From Corydoras sp. C115 (lineage: Eukaryota; Chordata; Actinopteri; Siluriformes; Callichthyidae), in assembly GCA_019802505.1 (NCBI GenBank), contig JAFMOC010000009.1:10251001-10315000 (forward strand): DNA of 64,000 nucleotides, written 5' to 3'. The notes beneath the pieces are model-generated. The model had not been told where the DNA came from. It did no database searches and worked only from the letters and a program-made list of their open reading frames with translations. Made by a program: the position numbers and the translations under genes. This document shows, in pieces, positions 1 through 10,999 of the stretch; position 1 is the first letter of the stretch; each line of letters opens with the position of its first letter.

Positions 1-31
<31 letters not shown>
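1..31. repeat. poly(T) run at window edge
   Basis: A run of about 30 T follows a leading C at the window start. It could be the poly(A) tail of a minus-strand retroposon whose body lies outside the window. Nothing else in bases 1-400 was recognised. Confidence 0.6.
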
Positions 32-33
<2 letters not shown>

Positions 34-415
34 TACCAAACCAGCTAGAACCGATATGTCTGAAATATGTATGCAGCTCCGTTATTTACAGATTACACTC
101 CTATCAGTGTAAAGCATAATTCACAAATATGAAGATCAGATGGCTCTGTGTCCAATTAAATAAAAGTCTGGATGTGATGCATAATAACTGGACTGAAAAA
201 TAAAGCAGCAATAAGCATTAACAACAAGAAAGAGAAAAAGACAGTTGGGTTTTTTTTTTTTTTTTTTTTAACAATCACCAAAAGCAAAACGAGAACAATA
301 CAAACATCACATGGGCACCTAGGGTTGTTTCTAACCCCACTGATTGCAATGACAATGAAGACAGGAAACCGATCAGTTATGCATTTACTGCTGAATGCAC
401 AAAGAAACAGAAACA

Positions 416-763
416 AACATTCATTCATTATCTCCCGCTTTATCCTCTATCAGGGTCGCGGTGGGGTTCCCCATGCCCATCCAGGGGAGAATGCCTCGGG
501 CGCTGGGCAGATACACCCAGGACAGGGCGCCAATCTATCACTTGTCACACACTCACTCACACAGACACACTCTATATGGGGCAATTTGGAGAATTCAATT
601 AACCTTGATCCATGTTTTTGGACTGTGGGAGGAAACCGGAGAACCCGGAGGAAACCCACGCGAACACGGGGAGAACATGGAAACTCCACCCAGATGGGGA
701 TTCGAACCGGGAATCCCTAGCGCTGAGAGGCGAACGTGCTAACCACTAAGCCACCGTGCCGCC
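416..763 (-). mobile_element. tRNA-derived SINE (DANA/HE-like), full length
   Basis: Read on the minus strand, it begins with the tRNA-like head GGCGGCACGGTGGCTTAGTG. A Pol III B-box-like GGTTCGAATCC follows, then a conserved body (GTGGAGTTTCCATG, CCTCCCACAGTCC), and it ends in an (ATGA)n tail on the left. This is the reference copy for the family, about 345 bp. ORFs of 60-130 codons across it are artefacts. Confidence 0.9.
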
Positions 764-1070
764 GAAACAGAAACAAAAAATCTTAAATAAATAGAAAATG
801 GTGTTTAGCTACAGCAGCTGTGTGAGGAAGTTTCAAAATACTTTGTAAGTTTTATATAATGTCTCCAGTGTACTGTCTGTATTACGATAGTAAATGGAAA
901 TCTTGTTTGACATCAACTCAGAGCCAGATATAAGGCACCACTCCTGACTGCAGCATGAGCTGCTGTAGTGTAAGACATTTAATTGCACAATTAAAACAGC
1001 ACACTGCTCTTCAGTGTTAGCAGCAGGAGAACTGCCACCCAAAATTGAAATGAAGATTAGTCCATTGTAG

Positions 1071-1178
1071 TTCATTCATTTATCTCCCACTTCCCACAAA
1101 TATTAAGGCATCCAAGGGAGAACGTTTTAGACACTGGGCAGATAACCCCCCAGTAGAGGGCGCCAATCTATTAACCGA
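1071..1178 (-). mobile_element. Degenerate SINE fragment (tail half)
   Basis: The tail and the TCTCCCACTT...GGGAGAACGTTTTAGACACTGGGCAGATA part of the SINE body are recognisable but diverged and internally deleted. The tRNA head is missing. Confidence 0.7.
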
Positions 1179-1327
1179 TTATGAATATGAACTCAAGAGG
1201 CCAATGAGTGTAGGTCAAACAAATTATGTTACAATAGTGCAGAAGTGACAAATAAATTACATCCTTTAATACATTCGTTTAAGGGTTTACATTAATGTCC
1301 TTTGTTACTTAATTAAAGGCTGGATTT

Positions 1328-1786
1328 ACAGACCAGTCAAAAGTTTGGACACATCCACTTCTTGTTCCATTATCCATTTCCTCCACTTATCATATAGATG
1401 GACGTTGTAGTTTTACAATTACAGACTGTAGTCCTTCTGTGTTCTTGATTTTGTTAAGCCACTTCTTTGGGTGGTTCTCCATTCTCTATTGAGTGGATTG
1501 TTTATTGTCAGTTCTGCAGTGACACTGATGTGGTGAGGGAGGTTTTAGTGCTGCAGTAGTATCATTGAAACACCTCAGTGACACTGCTGGGATAGGAATA
1601 ATGCACCCACCAACCTGCGCTGTGGTGGTACTATTGGGGTCCTGACTAACAGAACACAAACAATTGTACTACAGTCTGGAATTGTAGAACTACAAAGTCC
1701 ATCCTTACTGGAAGTGGAACTGAGAACATGGGCAATAAGTGGAGTAAATTAGAGGTGTGTTCAAACCTTTGACTGGCACTGTAGCT
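1328..1786. mobile_element. Non-autonomous Tc1-like inverted-repeat element (MITE)
   Basis: The left end reads ACAGACCAGTCAAAAGTTTG and the right end reads CTTTGACTGGCACTGTA, which are near-perfect inverted termini. Inner segments are also palindromic: TACAGACTGTAGTCC on the left pairs with ACTACAGTCTGG on the right. No transposase frame is present. The terminal motif resembles Tc1-like transposons common in fish genomes (established knowledge). The interior carries a recurring CAGTGACACTGATGTGGTGAG motif seen in other copies in this window. Confidence 0.8.
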
Positions 1787-2395
1787 CTGAATTCTATTCA
1801 GCTGTATCATTCATCACAGTAAGGTCCGAGAACATCTCAGAAACTACAACACACAATAAAACAAAGATTTAGAGCAGTGTTTCTGACTGTAGCAACATAA
1901 TTAGGTTTGGATGACATCAGGTATTGGATTTGTCACACGCATCACACAGATACATAAAATAGAACCCAAAACATATATTTTGGGTGGAAAATGAGGCACT
2001 ATGTCTCAGGAACTTTTCCTGTTTAGGGTCCAGAAGGTACCAGACTCCACCAAACATAGTGGAGGAGAGGAAAATGGGGGAGAAGGAGGGAGTTTGTTTG
2101 ACGTGATGATGCCTAATAGTAATAGTGCCACCCCTGATTGTACTTGTTATACACTTTTTAGAATTTGCTCATTCATTCTTGATGAACTTCTGTGTTAAAA
2201 TCCAACAATGTGCTCATTGCAAAATGCTTTGAAGGTACAACAAAGACATTGAAATATCACAAGACAACTTGACTAAATTGTCTGAATATGTCCGTTCCTA
2301 CAACCTACTTGTGACAGAAGTAATTAAGATGACTGAACTGAAAGTAAATATAAAGCAGATTTATCCCACCACCCCAGATCCAGTACTCAACCTCT
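1787..2395. other. Gene-free stretch downstream of fam83d
   Basis: AT-rich sequence with short plus-strand ORFs (for example 2001-2198) that show no recognisable protein. Part may be the fam83d 3' UTR, which reads leftward from 2395. No clear poly(A) signal was chosen. Confidence 0.5.
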
Positions 2396-3695
2396 TCACT
2401 GCAGACACCTTGAACGTGGCCAAGTCCCCATAAGAACACCATCCTTCACACCATGAAGTCCAGGCCCATATGCCAGAGCTGTATGATCCATCTGCTCCCT
2501 CCTATGAGACAGCAGCAGCATCATGTGATCCAGCTTGGAGCGAATGGTGGAGTAATGGTACTGGCGCTCTTTGGTCAGTTTGCAGAAGCACTCCCTCAGG
2601 TTGCTGCTTGTCTGAACAGTTCTGCCATTGCTGGGTGCTGGACACTGACCCACTTCTTCAGGGGCAGGACAATCTCTGGGTGGGGAGGAGCTTGAGGTAG
2701 ATGAACCAGTGGGGCTGGTATCCTGATCACCGACAGCCACAGCTGGGGTCGTGAGGCAGGGCTGCTGAGACGAGGTGGGCGTCTCTGTCTGCATCGTGCT
2801 GTCTGATGTCACAAAGCTGGTCTGAGTGGAGGTGTTACAGAGCACCGCGGCCGGAGAGGTGCATGTTCCCACATTCTGGGTACCGGCAGGGTCTTCCACT
2901 TTTACAAGAAGTTCGTCAGCCGCGATCAGACCCTCTCTGAGCTCCTGCTCCATCCAGTTCTCTCCAAGAGTGGAGGCGTCGGATCCTGGACTGCTTTTCT
3001 TGCCTTCGACCTGCCCGTTTCGCTCCATAACCTGTAAATCTGTGGCTCGAATTCTGTTCGGGGTGCTGGTCAGGCATATTGGCTCATGAACTGCTGCCCT
3101 AGCAAGCTGGGATGTAGGAGTTCCTGGAGGCTTGAGAACTAGATGATCATATATCCCGCTGTTGCGAGCGGTTCCAGAAGCTCTGGTGTTTATCGGGAGG
3201 GACTGAGCGTAGAGAATACGAAACTCTTCATCAAAGTTCTCTGTAATCTGGCCAGATAATTCTATTAGATTACTACTGTTGAGTTTACCATCGGTCCAGT
3301 TGAACCTGAAGCAAATGAAGGAGCACAGTAAGTATTATGGTAGGGCATCATTTAATGTGAACCCTGATTTTAAGTGGAAACTGGAAGTTATTATTTTTAG
3401 TGCGCAAAAAGCAAAAAAAAAAAAAAAAAAAAAAAAGGCAATAACCAAATAAATGCACACATCATTAAGAGATACTTTAAATTTCATAAACATTTAAATG
3501 TTACCTGTAGGAGCCTGTAGCAACTTTGTTTCCATCAACCAACATGAAACGCTCATGAACTTTTCCAGTAATGCGAGCACCGGATCTCATGTAGTACGTA
3601 GATCCTGTTATAGTCCGTACTCTCATGTTCTTAAAAAATAAAATAAAAACCAATACAGTTATAAATATATATATATACACACACGCACATATACA

Positions 3696-3780
<85 letters not shown>

Positions 3781-6700
3781 AAGAGTAAATGATCACTTAA
3801 ACTGTCCTTCTGCATTTTAGATTACTGAGAGAGAACCTATATATATGACTGTATGAGGGTCAATATACAGACCATTAAATACAAAAATATTTGAGGTGCG
3901 AGGGTGCGATGGGTGAAGTCTGCAGACGAGAGACAGGCTTTAGACACAGATCAGGTAAATGGTAACACCTGCGTGGGTTTGATATTGCTAATTATCTCTC
4001 CTCCTGTTGACAGTAAACTCTGCAGATTTGGGAGCTGTGCTGAAACTTTGAAATACTGTTAAAGCCCAGTATTGGCAGAAAGAAACCTATGTTTGCAAAA
4101 TAAGGCCTTTTCTGGTTTGCACAACCGACCTGTCTCTTAAGTCACACCCACAAAATTATTACAGTATTATTGGAATACCTACATACCTGGAATAAACAGA
4201 CTAACATGAACTTTTCAGGGTTAAATCATAAAATCATACATATTCACTTTTTAGTCTTCAGTTTAAATCTAACTGCTGTCTACTTATGAGATAAAAACAC
4301 AGCGTTTAATGAACATATCTTCATACCTGGAGCTCATCGAGACGCACGTCAAGGTTTCTGCACATCTGCAAGAAAGCAGGGAGAGATGTCTGGTCTAAAA
4401 GGATGTACACGGGCACTCGAGACCGGGTGCACATCTCCTGCAGGTCACGAAATATATCCAGGTCGGTCAGAGAGTCTGTTACTATAGCGATAACCTGCAA
4501 TAAAATACAAACAATGCTTTACATATTTTGGCATTGGCATTTGCACAGACAAATACTGCTGTTGCTATGCTACATATTTTAATAAGGAAAGTTCAATTTA
4601 CTTTTGAAGCCAGTAGCAGGAAGACAGAGTCTGATGGAGGCCATGCCACATACAGAAAGCACAAACTTCACAACCTCATATTTTATAATGTAAAAGGCAA
4701 GTTGTGGCAGTTCTGAAAAACTCAAATTTAGCTCTTGGCAGTGAAAACTTAAAGCTTGAAAAGTCAGTGTACATTCTTGTCATGCCATAATTAATATACA
4801 TCTCAGATTTAACACCTACACTGTAGAAGCATAAACACTGATATAGTAAAGCATTAATATAATCTTTATTCAAATCTTTCTAAATCCCAGCACTTGTCTA
4901 GTAAAATGGCATCTTTACTTACAATTTCAGGATTTTATAAAATATATTTGTAGTCCAATCAAATTAATGTGCGCAATATCACAATATTTATTACTTTCAG
5001 AGTTGCATTCATATTTGACTGATGTTACATTACATCATTTTTCAGACACTTTTATCAAACGCGCCTTACAACTTAACAGTCGAGATCAAAGTACAGGATC
5101 AGCCATACAGCGCCTCTCGAACAATAACAGTTAAGGGCCTTGCTTTCTTGCCCACTGTGAAACATATCCACTGTAAGTGTTTTATAGGTCCATGAGCTGA
5201 TTAAATGCATCGGGCTGTTAATAAATTATGTTTCATTGTTCTTCCACAGGCGGCACGGTGGCATAGTGGTTTAGCATGTTCTCCTCTCAGCACTAGGGAT
5301 TCCCGGTTCGAATCCCCATCTGGGTGGAGTTTCCATGTTCTTCCTGTGTCCGCGTGGGTTTCCTCCGGGTTCTCCGGTTTCCTCCCACAGTCCAAAAACA
5401 TGGATCAAGTCAATTGAATTCTCCAAATTGCCCCATATAGAGTGTGTTTGTGTGAGTGAGTGTGTGCCCAGCGATAGATTGGCGCCCTGTCCTGGGTGTA
5501 TCTGCCCAGCGCCCGAAACGTTCTCCCCTGGATGGGCATGGGGAACCCCACCGTGACCCTAATAGAGGATAAAGCGGGAGATAATGAATGAATGTTCTTC
5601 CACATGTCCGCATGGGTTTCCTTCTGGTTCTCTGAAACGTTTCTCACACAGCCCAAAAATATGGATTCAAATGAAAACCGGCTGCTCTAAATTGGCCCTA
5701 TAAAGCGTGTCTGTGGAAGTCAGTGGAATGCTTTGGTGTCCTGTCCTGGGTGTTTTGGCCCAGGGCCTGAAACGTTCTACCTGGATAGGCATTGCTCCCC
5801 CCCCCCACAGACACACACACACAGGTACCCTAGTACAGCATTAGGCAGAAGATAATGAGATGAAATGAATTCATTCCCTTATTAGATTTTGTTAAATTCA
5901 AAAAAAACAAAAAAAAATTATAAAAAATTTCAAAGTGTCAAATATATATAATTTTTAACGACATACAAATGAGTCTGTGAATTCAGTTTAGTGTGTTACC
6001 AAAGTAGAAACGAGTGAATCGAGGTTGATTAACGAATAAAAAATCGTTTAATCGGTTTATTGCTCGTTTTTTTTTATTCTGCGCGCCCTCACACGCCCCA
6101 ACGGTCCGCACGCGCGCACCTGAGCCAGGTGCACAGGTGTGCACCCACGTGACCTCCGTCCGCGTCTGGAGGTCCCGGAGCCCGTGTGTTCGGAGGTTAT
6201 GTGGGAGGTTATGTGGGAGGTTATTTGGGAGGTTATTTGGGAGGTTATTTGGGAGGTTATTTGGGAGGTTTAGGGTTATTTGGAGGTTCGGGAGTTATGT
6301 TGTTGGGAGGTTATGTGGGAGGTTATGTGGGAGGTTATTTGGGAGGTTATTTGGGAGGTTATGTGGGAGGTTATTTGGGAGGTTATGTGGGAGGTTATGT
6401 GGGAGGTTATGTGGGAGGTTATGTGGGAGGTTATTTGGGAGTTTATTTGGGAGGTTATTTGGTGGGAGGTTTATGTGGAGGTTATGTGGGAGTTTATTTG
6501 GGAGTTTATTTGGGAGTTTATGTGGAGGTTATGTGGGAGGTTAGGTTTTGGGAGGTTATTGGGAGGTGGGGAGGTTATGTGGGAGGTTATGTGGGAGGTT
6601 ATTTTGGTGGGAGTTATGTGGGAGTTTATTTGGGAGGTTATTTAGTTTATGGGAGTGTGGGAGGTTGGGGAGGTTATTTGGGAGTTTATTTGGGAGGTTA

Positions 6701-7659
6701 TGTGGGAGTTTATTTGGGAGGTTATGTGGGAGGTTATTTGGGAGGTTATTTGGGAGGTTATGTGGGAGTTTATTTGGGAGTTTATTTGGGAGGTTATGTG
6801 GGAGGTTATTTGGGAGGTTATTTGGGAGGTTATGTGGGAGGTTATTTGGGAGTTGGAGTTTATTTGGGAGGTTATGTGGGAGGTTATTTGGGAGTTTATG
6901 TGGGAGGTTATTTGGGAGGTTATTTGGGAGGTTAGTTTATTTGGGAGTTTATTTGGGAGTTTATTTGGGAGTTTATGTGGGAGGTTATTTGGGAGTTTAT
7001 GTGGGAGGTTATTTGGGAGTTTATTTAGGAGGTTATTTGGGAGTTTATGTGGGAGGTTATTTGGGAGTTTATTTAGGAGGTTATTTGGGAGTTTATTTAG
7101 GAGGTTATTTGGGAGTTTATTTAGGAGGTTATTTGGGAGGTTATTTGGGAGTTTATGTGAGAGTTTGAGGCGGTGCTGTTACCTCTCTCGCGTTTCTGAT
7201 CATCCTCCGCGCCGCCTCTTTGCAGCTGTAGATGCACTCTCCGTAACTCGGCTGGAAGTGCGCGACGGCCCGGGTGACCCCGCGGAACGAGCCCGTGGTG
7301 AACGCCGGCCAGCCCATCTCCAACACCGGGGGCTCCACGTCCGAGACCTCGGGGAAATAAGTGACGGACGAACAGTCCAGCGTGCCGGACTGTTCCAAAT
7401 GCGAGTCGTCCCCCGCCACGGACAGGCACTTGGGTGCGACGGAGGCGCGGGAGATTCGTCTGATCTCCTCCTCGCACAGAAAGTTCGGCAGCCTCTCCTT
7501 CTTTAAAAAGCCCATGAACGCGTCCACACCCTCCGACACCAGCGTCTCCAGAGCCAGGCGGTGCCGTTCATTGTACAGCTCTTTCAGGTTGCTGGGCTCC
7601 TTTTGGGCCCCGGTCCTCTGCCAGGCGGGGGAGTCCTCCAGACACTGAGACAACGCCAT
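2396..7659 (-). CDS. fam83d: FAM83D, spindle CK1-anchoring protein (4 coding exons)
   Basis: Coding exons, in gene order: 7659-7183, 4494-4327, 3629-3505 and 3305-2396. All have GT-AG borders, the sum is 1,680 nt, and the protein is 559 aa (human FAM83D is close to 585). Residues 1 to about 290 form the FAM83 (DUF1669) domain. It shows [14 protein letters not shown] near the start, [24 protein letters not shown], and a degenerate phospholipase D motif, KVHERF (H240, R242), followed by [10 protein letters not shown]. The middle is Ser/Thr-rich with TQT-type repeats. Near residues 500-525, [18 protein letters not shown] matches the conserved FAM83D C-terminus. Family knowledge: FAM83 proteins lack PLD activity and anchor casein kinase 1; FAM83D takes CK1-alpha to the mitotic spindle with HMMR. 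The start is the ATG before ALSQCLED, in a CpG-rich exon. Intron 1 begins 14 nt from a large minisatellite. The paralogue call rests on the C-terminal motif. Confidence 0.93.
3657..3782. repeat. (TA)n and (GA)n microsatellite in fam83d intron 3
   Basis: About 100 bp of TA repeats followed by about 18 bp of GA. The tyrosine/isoleucine-rich ORF across it is an artefact. Confidence 0.95.
5035..5170 (+). mobile_element. Diverged copy of the 'CATTTAGCAGACGCTTTTATCC' repeat family
   Basis: Contains CATTTTTCAGACACTTTTATC, then ACAGTTAAGGGCCTTGC. These are diverged forms of a repeat that recurs at about 35.6, 35.8, 36.0, 48.6, 49.5, 54.6, 55.5 and 63.4 kb. I do not assign a class name. Confidence 0.6.
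5249..5594 (+). mobile_element. tRNA-derived SINE, full length, in fam83d intron 1
   Basis: The head is CGGCACGGTGGCATAGTGG, the B-box-like motif is GGTTCGAATCCCC, and the tail is GATAATGAATGAATG. It is followed directly at 5595-5830 by an older, diverged partial copy of the same body, so two insertions of different age lie back to back. Confidence 0.9.
5595..5835 (+). mobile_element. Older diverged SINE fragment
   Basis: Shares the order of body motifs (GGGTTTCC...GTCCTGTCCTGGGTG...GAAACGTTC) but carries many substitutions and lacks the tRNA head. It lies directly downstream of the younger copy. Confidence 0.7.
6190..7168. repeat. 12-bp minisatellite (GGGAGGTTATKT)n in fam83d intron 1
   Basis: About 980 bp of head-to-tail 12-mers. 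The commonest forms are GGGAGGTTATTT, GGGAGGTTATGT and GGGAGTTTATTT, roughly 80 units. Variant units cluster: the right third is dominated by the GGGAG-TTTAT type in higher-order alternation, which suggests growth by unequal exchange or slippage. Because 12 is divisible by 3, several frames stay open for 200 or more codons; this is an artefact. The array ends 14 nt before the 5' splice site of fam83d exon 1. GGGAGG runs could form G-rich secondary structure on the non-template strand of the gene's complement. Confidence 0.95.
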
Positions 7660-7760
7660 GATCCACAAACACAACCGCCGCCACGCTCTCACAAAGCAGC
7701 CACTGTCAACACACCTACCCCGGGCTGGAGTCTGCCACGGTTCCTCCCACCGCCACACCT
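7180..7760 (-). promoter_or_regulatory. fam83d: CpG-rich promoter and first exon of fam83d
   Basis: The first coding exon and the ~100 bp upstream of its ATG (7657-7659) are rich in G+C and CpG compared with the AT-rich flanks. This fits a CpG-island promoter firing leftward. No TATA box was recognised. The next plus-strand gene, zhx3, starts about 3.5 kb away, so the two are divergent but probably do not share a promoter. Confidence 0.5.
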
Positions 7761-7860
7761 GATTGGCCTGAGCGTCACGCGTTACTGGTGAACGGGGCTT
7801 CTTATTGGCTAAGAGTTTGAATTTGGAAGTAAACACGTTCAGCGACTATTTGAAACGTGG

Positions 7861-7927
<67 letters not shown>
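7861..7927. repeat. (GT)n microsatellite
   Basis: About 33 GT units with one GC interruption, just upstream of the fam83d first exon. Confidence 0.95.
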
Positions 7928-7928
<1 letters not shown>

Positions 7929-7985
7929 CGTGTAAAACCCGTTAACACACACTGACGTTGTAAAGCTTTAACATTTCAGGTAAAT

Positions 7986-8308
7986 ACATTCATTCATTAT
8001 TTCCCGCTTTATCCTCTATTAGGGTCGCAGGGGGGTTCCCCATGCCCATCCAGGGGAGAACGTCTCGGGCGCTGGGCAGATACACCCAGGACAGGGCGCT
8101 AATCCATCGCTGGACACACACTCACTCACACAGACACACTCTATATGGGGCAATTTTTGAGAATTCAATTGACTTGATCCATGTTTTTGGACTGTGGGAG
8201 GAAACCAGAGAACCCAGAGGAAACCCAGGCAGACACGGGGAGAACATGGAAACTCCGCCCAGATGGGGATTCGAACCGGGAATCCATAGTGCTGAGAGGC
8301 GAACGTGG
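7986..8308 (-). mobile_element. tRNA-derived SINE, head-truncated, first of a tandem pair
   Basis: The body runs from the (ATGA)n tail to GAGGCGAACGTG. The last ~35 bp of the tRNA head are missing, and GTAAATACATTCATT follows at once. The same GGTAAATACAT motif borders the pair on both outer sides, so the second copy arose by duplication or by a second insertion at the duplicated target. Confidence 0.85.
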
Positions 8309-8318
8309 TAAATACATT

Positions 8319-8664
8319 CATTCATTCATTATCTCCCGCTTTATCCTCTACTAGGGTCGCGGTGGGGTTCCCCATGCCCATCCAGGGGAGAACGTCTCGG
8401 GCGCTGGGCAGATAGACCCAGGACAGGGCGCCAATCCATCGCTGGGCACACACTCACTCACACAGACACACTCTATATGGGGCAATTTTTGAGAATTCAG
8501 TTGACTTGATCCATGTTTTTGGACTGTGGGAGGAAACCGGAGAACCCGGAGGAAACCCACGCAGACACGGGGAGAACATGGAGACTCCATTCAGCTTGGG
8601 ATTCGAACCGGGAATCCCTAGCGCTGAGAGGCGAACGTGCTGACCACTAAGCCACCGTGCCGCC
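8319..8664 (-). mobile_element. tRNA-derived SINE, full length, second of a tandem pair
   Basis: Complete from the ATTCATTCATT tail to the CCACCGTGCCGCC head. It is flanked by GGTAAATACAT on the left (8306-8316) and CAGGTAAATACAT on the right, a likely target-site duplication. Confidence 0.9.
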
Positions 8665-8949
8665 CAGGTAAATACATATTTATAATAATACATTCGTAAA
8701 CCTTTTGTATTTGTGTTTTGCTATTTACACATGACTGTTAAGAGGATGCAGTAATCCATCCATTCATTCATTCATTCATTCATTATCTTTGGCTGATTCT
8801 TCTACTATTCCTCTAATTATTGTTAATTTTTTATTTCCTGTTTTGTATATGTAAACATGACTAATGGAGCACCTTTAAAAACTGCAATTGTCCCCTGGGG
8901 AGTAATAAAGTATTCTGATTCAGATACTGGGGTCGGGGAGGGGGGGTGT

Positions 8950-9085
8950 TTGGGCGCTGGGCAAATACACCCAGGGCAGGGCACCTGGGTACACACTCAC
9001 ACAGAAACACACACTATATAGGGGCTTGAATCCTTGGTTTTTGACTGCGGGAGGAAACCAGAGAACATGGAAACTCAATACAATA
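8950..9085 (-). mobile_element. SINE fragment
   Basis: Contains GCGCTGGGCAAATACACCC and GGGAGGAAACCAGAG from the family body. It is truncated at both ends. Confidence 0.7.
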
Positions 9086-10497
9086 GATGACAAAGTAAGT
9101 TAAGGAACATTTGATTCATATAAGCTACATACTCTTGTGTCTCAAATGATATTAATTACATTTTATTCTATTATCTCCAATTGAAAAAAATATTTAAAAG
9201 ATTGATAAAAATTCATAAAAAGCATTTAAATTACATTTGCATGTAAGATATATTAGACACTAATAATCTAAACTTGTATTTGACAGAACAATCAAACGGA
9301 AATCAGAGTTACATTCGAACTTCTGTTGATTTAAGGGTGGATTTATTAAATTGTCTCTGCATGTTCTATTTCTTTGTCACTAAGCTCTGACTGCACAGCA
9401 GGAGCATGGCTTTGTAACAACTTGCCTTTCTGTACAGTCATTGTCAAAGTGTCTGTTGTGGAATTAGCTTTTCTTTTTTCTGTGAGGAACATTTTTCTCT
9501 AATTACAGTTTTTATAAAGTCATTTCTTTGTCCTGGCCACACAAATGTGGATCATCTCAAAGCATCATATTTCTATATCCAGTGAACAATCGACATTTTA
9601 AACCATTTTGATAACCAAGAATCTTTATGTAAAAGGCAAATTAAGTTTCTGTGAACAGCCTTTGTTCAACAGGGCTGCACATCTCACATGTTTTCTGGAG
9701 GGTGTGCTGTGATCTGGTTCTTTCTGTTTATATTGTATTTATTAAAGTGACATTTCACTGGGGGAGGCATGGTGGTGTAGAAGTTAGCATGTCTCTCTCT
9801 CAGCACTTCAAGGAAAATCTAAATTGGCACTTTTCACCTTTTTTAAGTTATTTTTTTATGATTACACTTAAGGTTAACTTTTTATTATGATAAGTGTGTA
9901 TAATTTTTTAGTTGATAAACAAAACATGTTAAACTGCTTATTTAATGAAATGAACAAAAACGATATATACTATATAATCTTTCAGAAAGTCCTGCGCCAA
10001 AAACGCAAAGCGCCCTGCAGAGGGCGCCAATTCACAGCATTACACAGTCATTGTATTCAGTAGATAACAATACATACGGTACTGAAACGCCCCAGACTGC
10101 CCCCCCCCCCCCCCCCATCCATCACAGGTCAGACACACATGCCATATCTAGTCGATTGGAACCAGAGAGGCGCAGGTCCGTGTCTGTTTTAGAGGTGTCA
10201 GTTAATCTGTCCCTCTTTGCGCATTGTGAAAAATAAATACCACAAATCAAGAAGTAAATAATATAACAGGATGACAGAATGCACATCTCCACTCTCTGTT
10301 CCAATTCATCCCACAGGTGTTCGATTCAGTGCGGTCGTGGTCAGGGCATTATGTTCTTCCACGCCTAACTCACTCTGCAATGTCTTTCTAAACCTGGCTT
10401 TGTGCCCTGGGGCACGATTATTCTGGAACAGGGCCTCTCCACGTGGTTCCTCCAAAGTTTGGATATAAAGAACCGTGCAGATGTTTTGTTAGGTGAT
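9086..10497. other. Gene-free AT-rich stretch
   Basis: No coding or RNA gene recognised. A SINE head fragment (GGGAGGCATGGTGGTGTAG) lies near 9761-9815, and a run of about 18 C lies near 10101-10118. Confidence 0.5.
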
Positions 10498-10511
10498 TGA
10501 TTTTGCACACA

Positions 10512-10858
10512 GGCCCCACGGTGGCTCAGTGGTTAGCACGTTCGCCTCTCAGCGCTGGGGATTCCCGGTTCGAATCCCCATCTGGGTGGAGTTTCCATGT
10601 TCTCCCCGTGTCTGCGTGGGTTTCCTCCGGGTTCTCCGGCTTCCTCCCACAGTCCAAAAACATGACTCAAGTCAATTGAATTCTCCAAATTGCCCCATAT
10701 AGAGTGTGTCTGTGTGAGTGAGTGTCTGCCCAGCGATGGATTGGCGCCCTGTCCTGGGTCTATCTGCCCAGCGCCCGAGATGTTCTCCCCTGGATGGGCA
10801 TGGGGAACCCCACCGCGACCCTAATAGAGGATAAAGCGGGAGATAATGAATGAATGAA
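10512..10858 (+). mobile_element. tRNA-derived SINE with 14-bp target-site duplication
   Basis: A complete copy from CCCCACGGTGGCTCAGTGG to the (TGAA)n tail. It is bounded by direct repeats TGATTTTGCACACA at 10498-10511 and 10859-10872. The intact duplication and near-consensus sequence point to a recent retroposition event. Confidence 0.93.
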
Positions 10859-10999
10859 TGATTTTGCACACATCTGCCAATGCCATCAACGTCCATTGGT
10901 AAGTGGGTGTGTCCCAATACTTCTGTCGTCATAATGTATGAAATAAAGACTAACAAGCTGGAACATAAAGCACCTCCAACTTTGTAAGGGTCTGGTGTC

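Noticed and set aside
416..763. Recurring peptides such as [22 protein letters not shown] at many places
   Set aside because: They are translations of the tRNA-derived SINE. The same peptide appears at every copy with random starts and stops, so it is not a gene family.
6137..7506. Long Gly/Tyr/Val or Trp/Glu-rich ORFs (up to 285 codons) on the plus strand
   Set aside because: They are read-throughs of a 12-bp tandem repeat, open in several frames at once, and run antisense into fam83d exon 1.
10512..10600. tRNA genes suggested by A-box and B-box-like motifs
   Set aside because: These are SINE heads followed by the conserved SINE body. They lack a complete cloverleaf with a proper acceptor stem.
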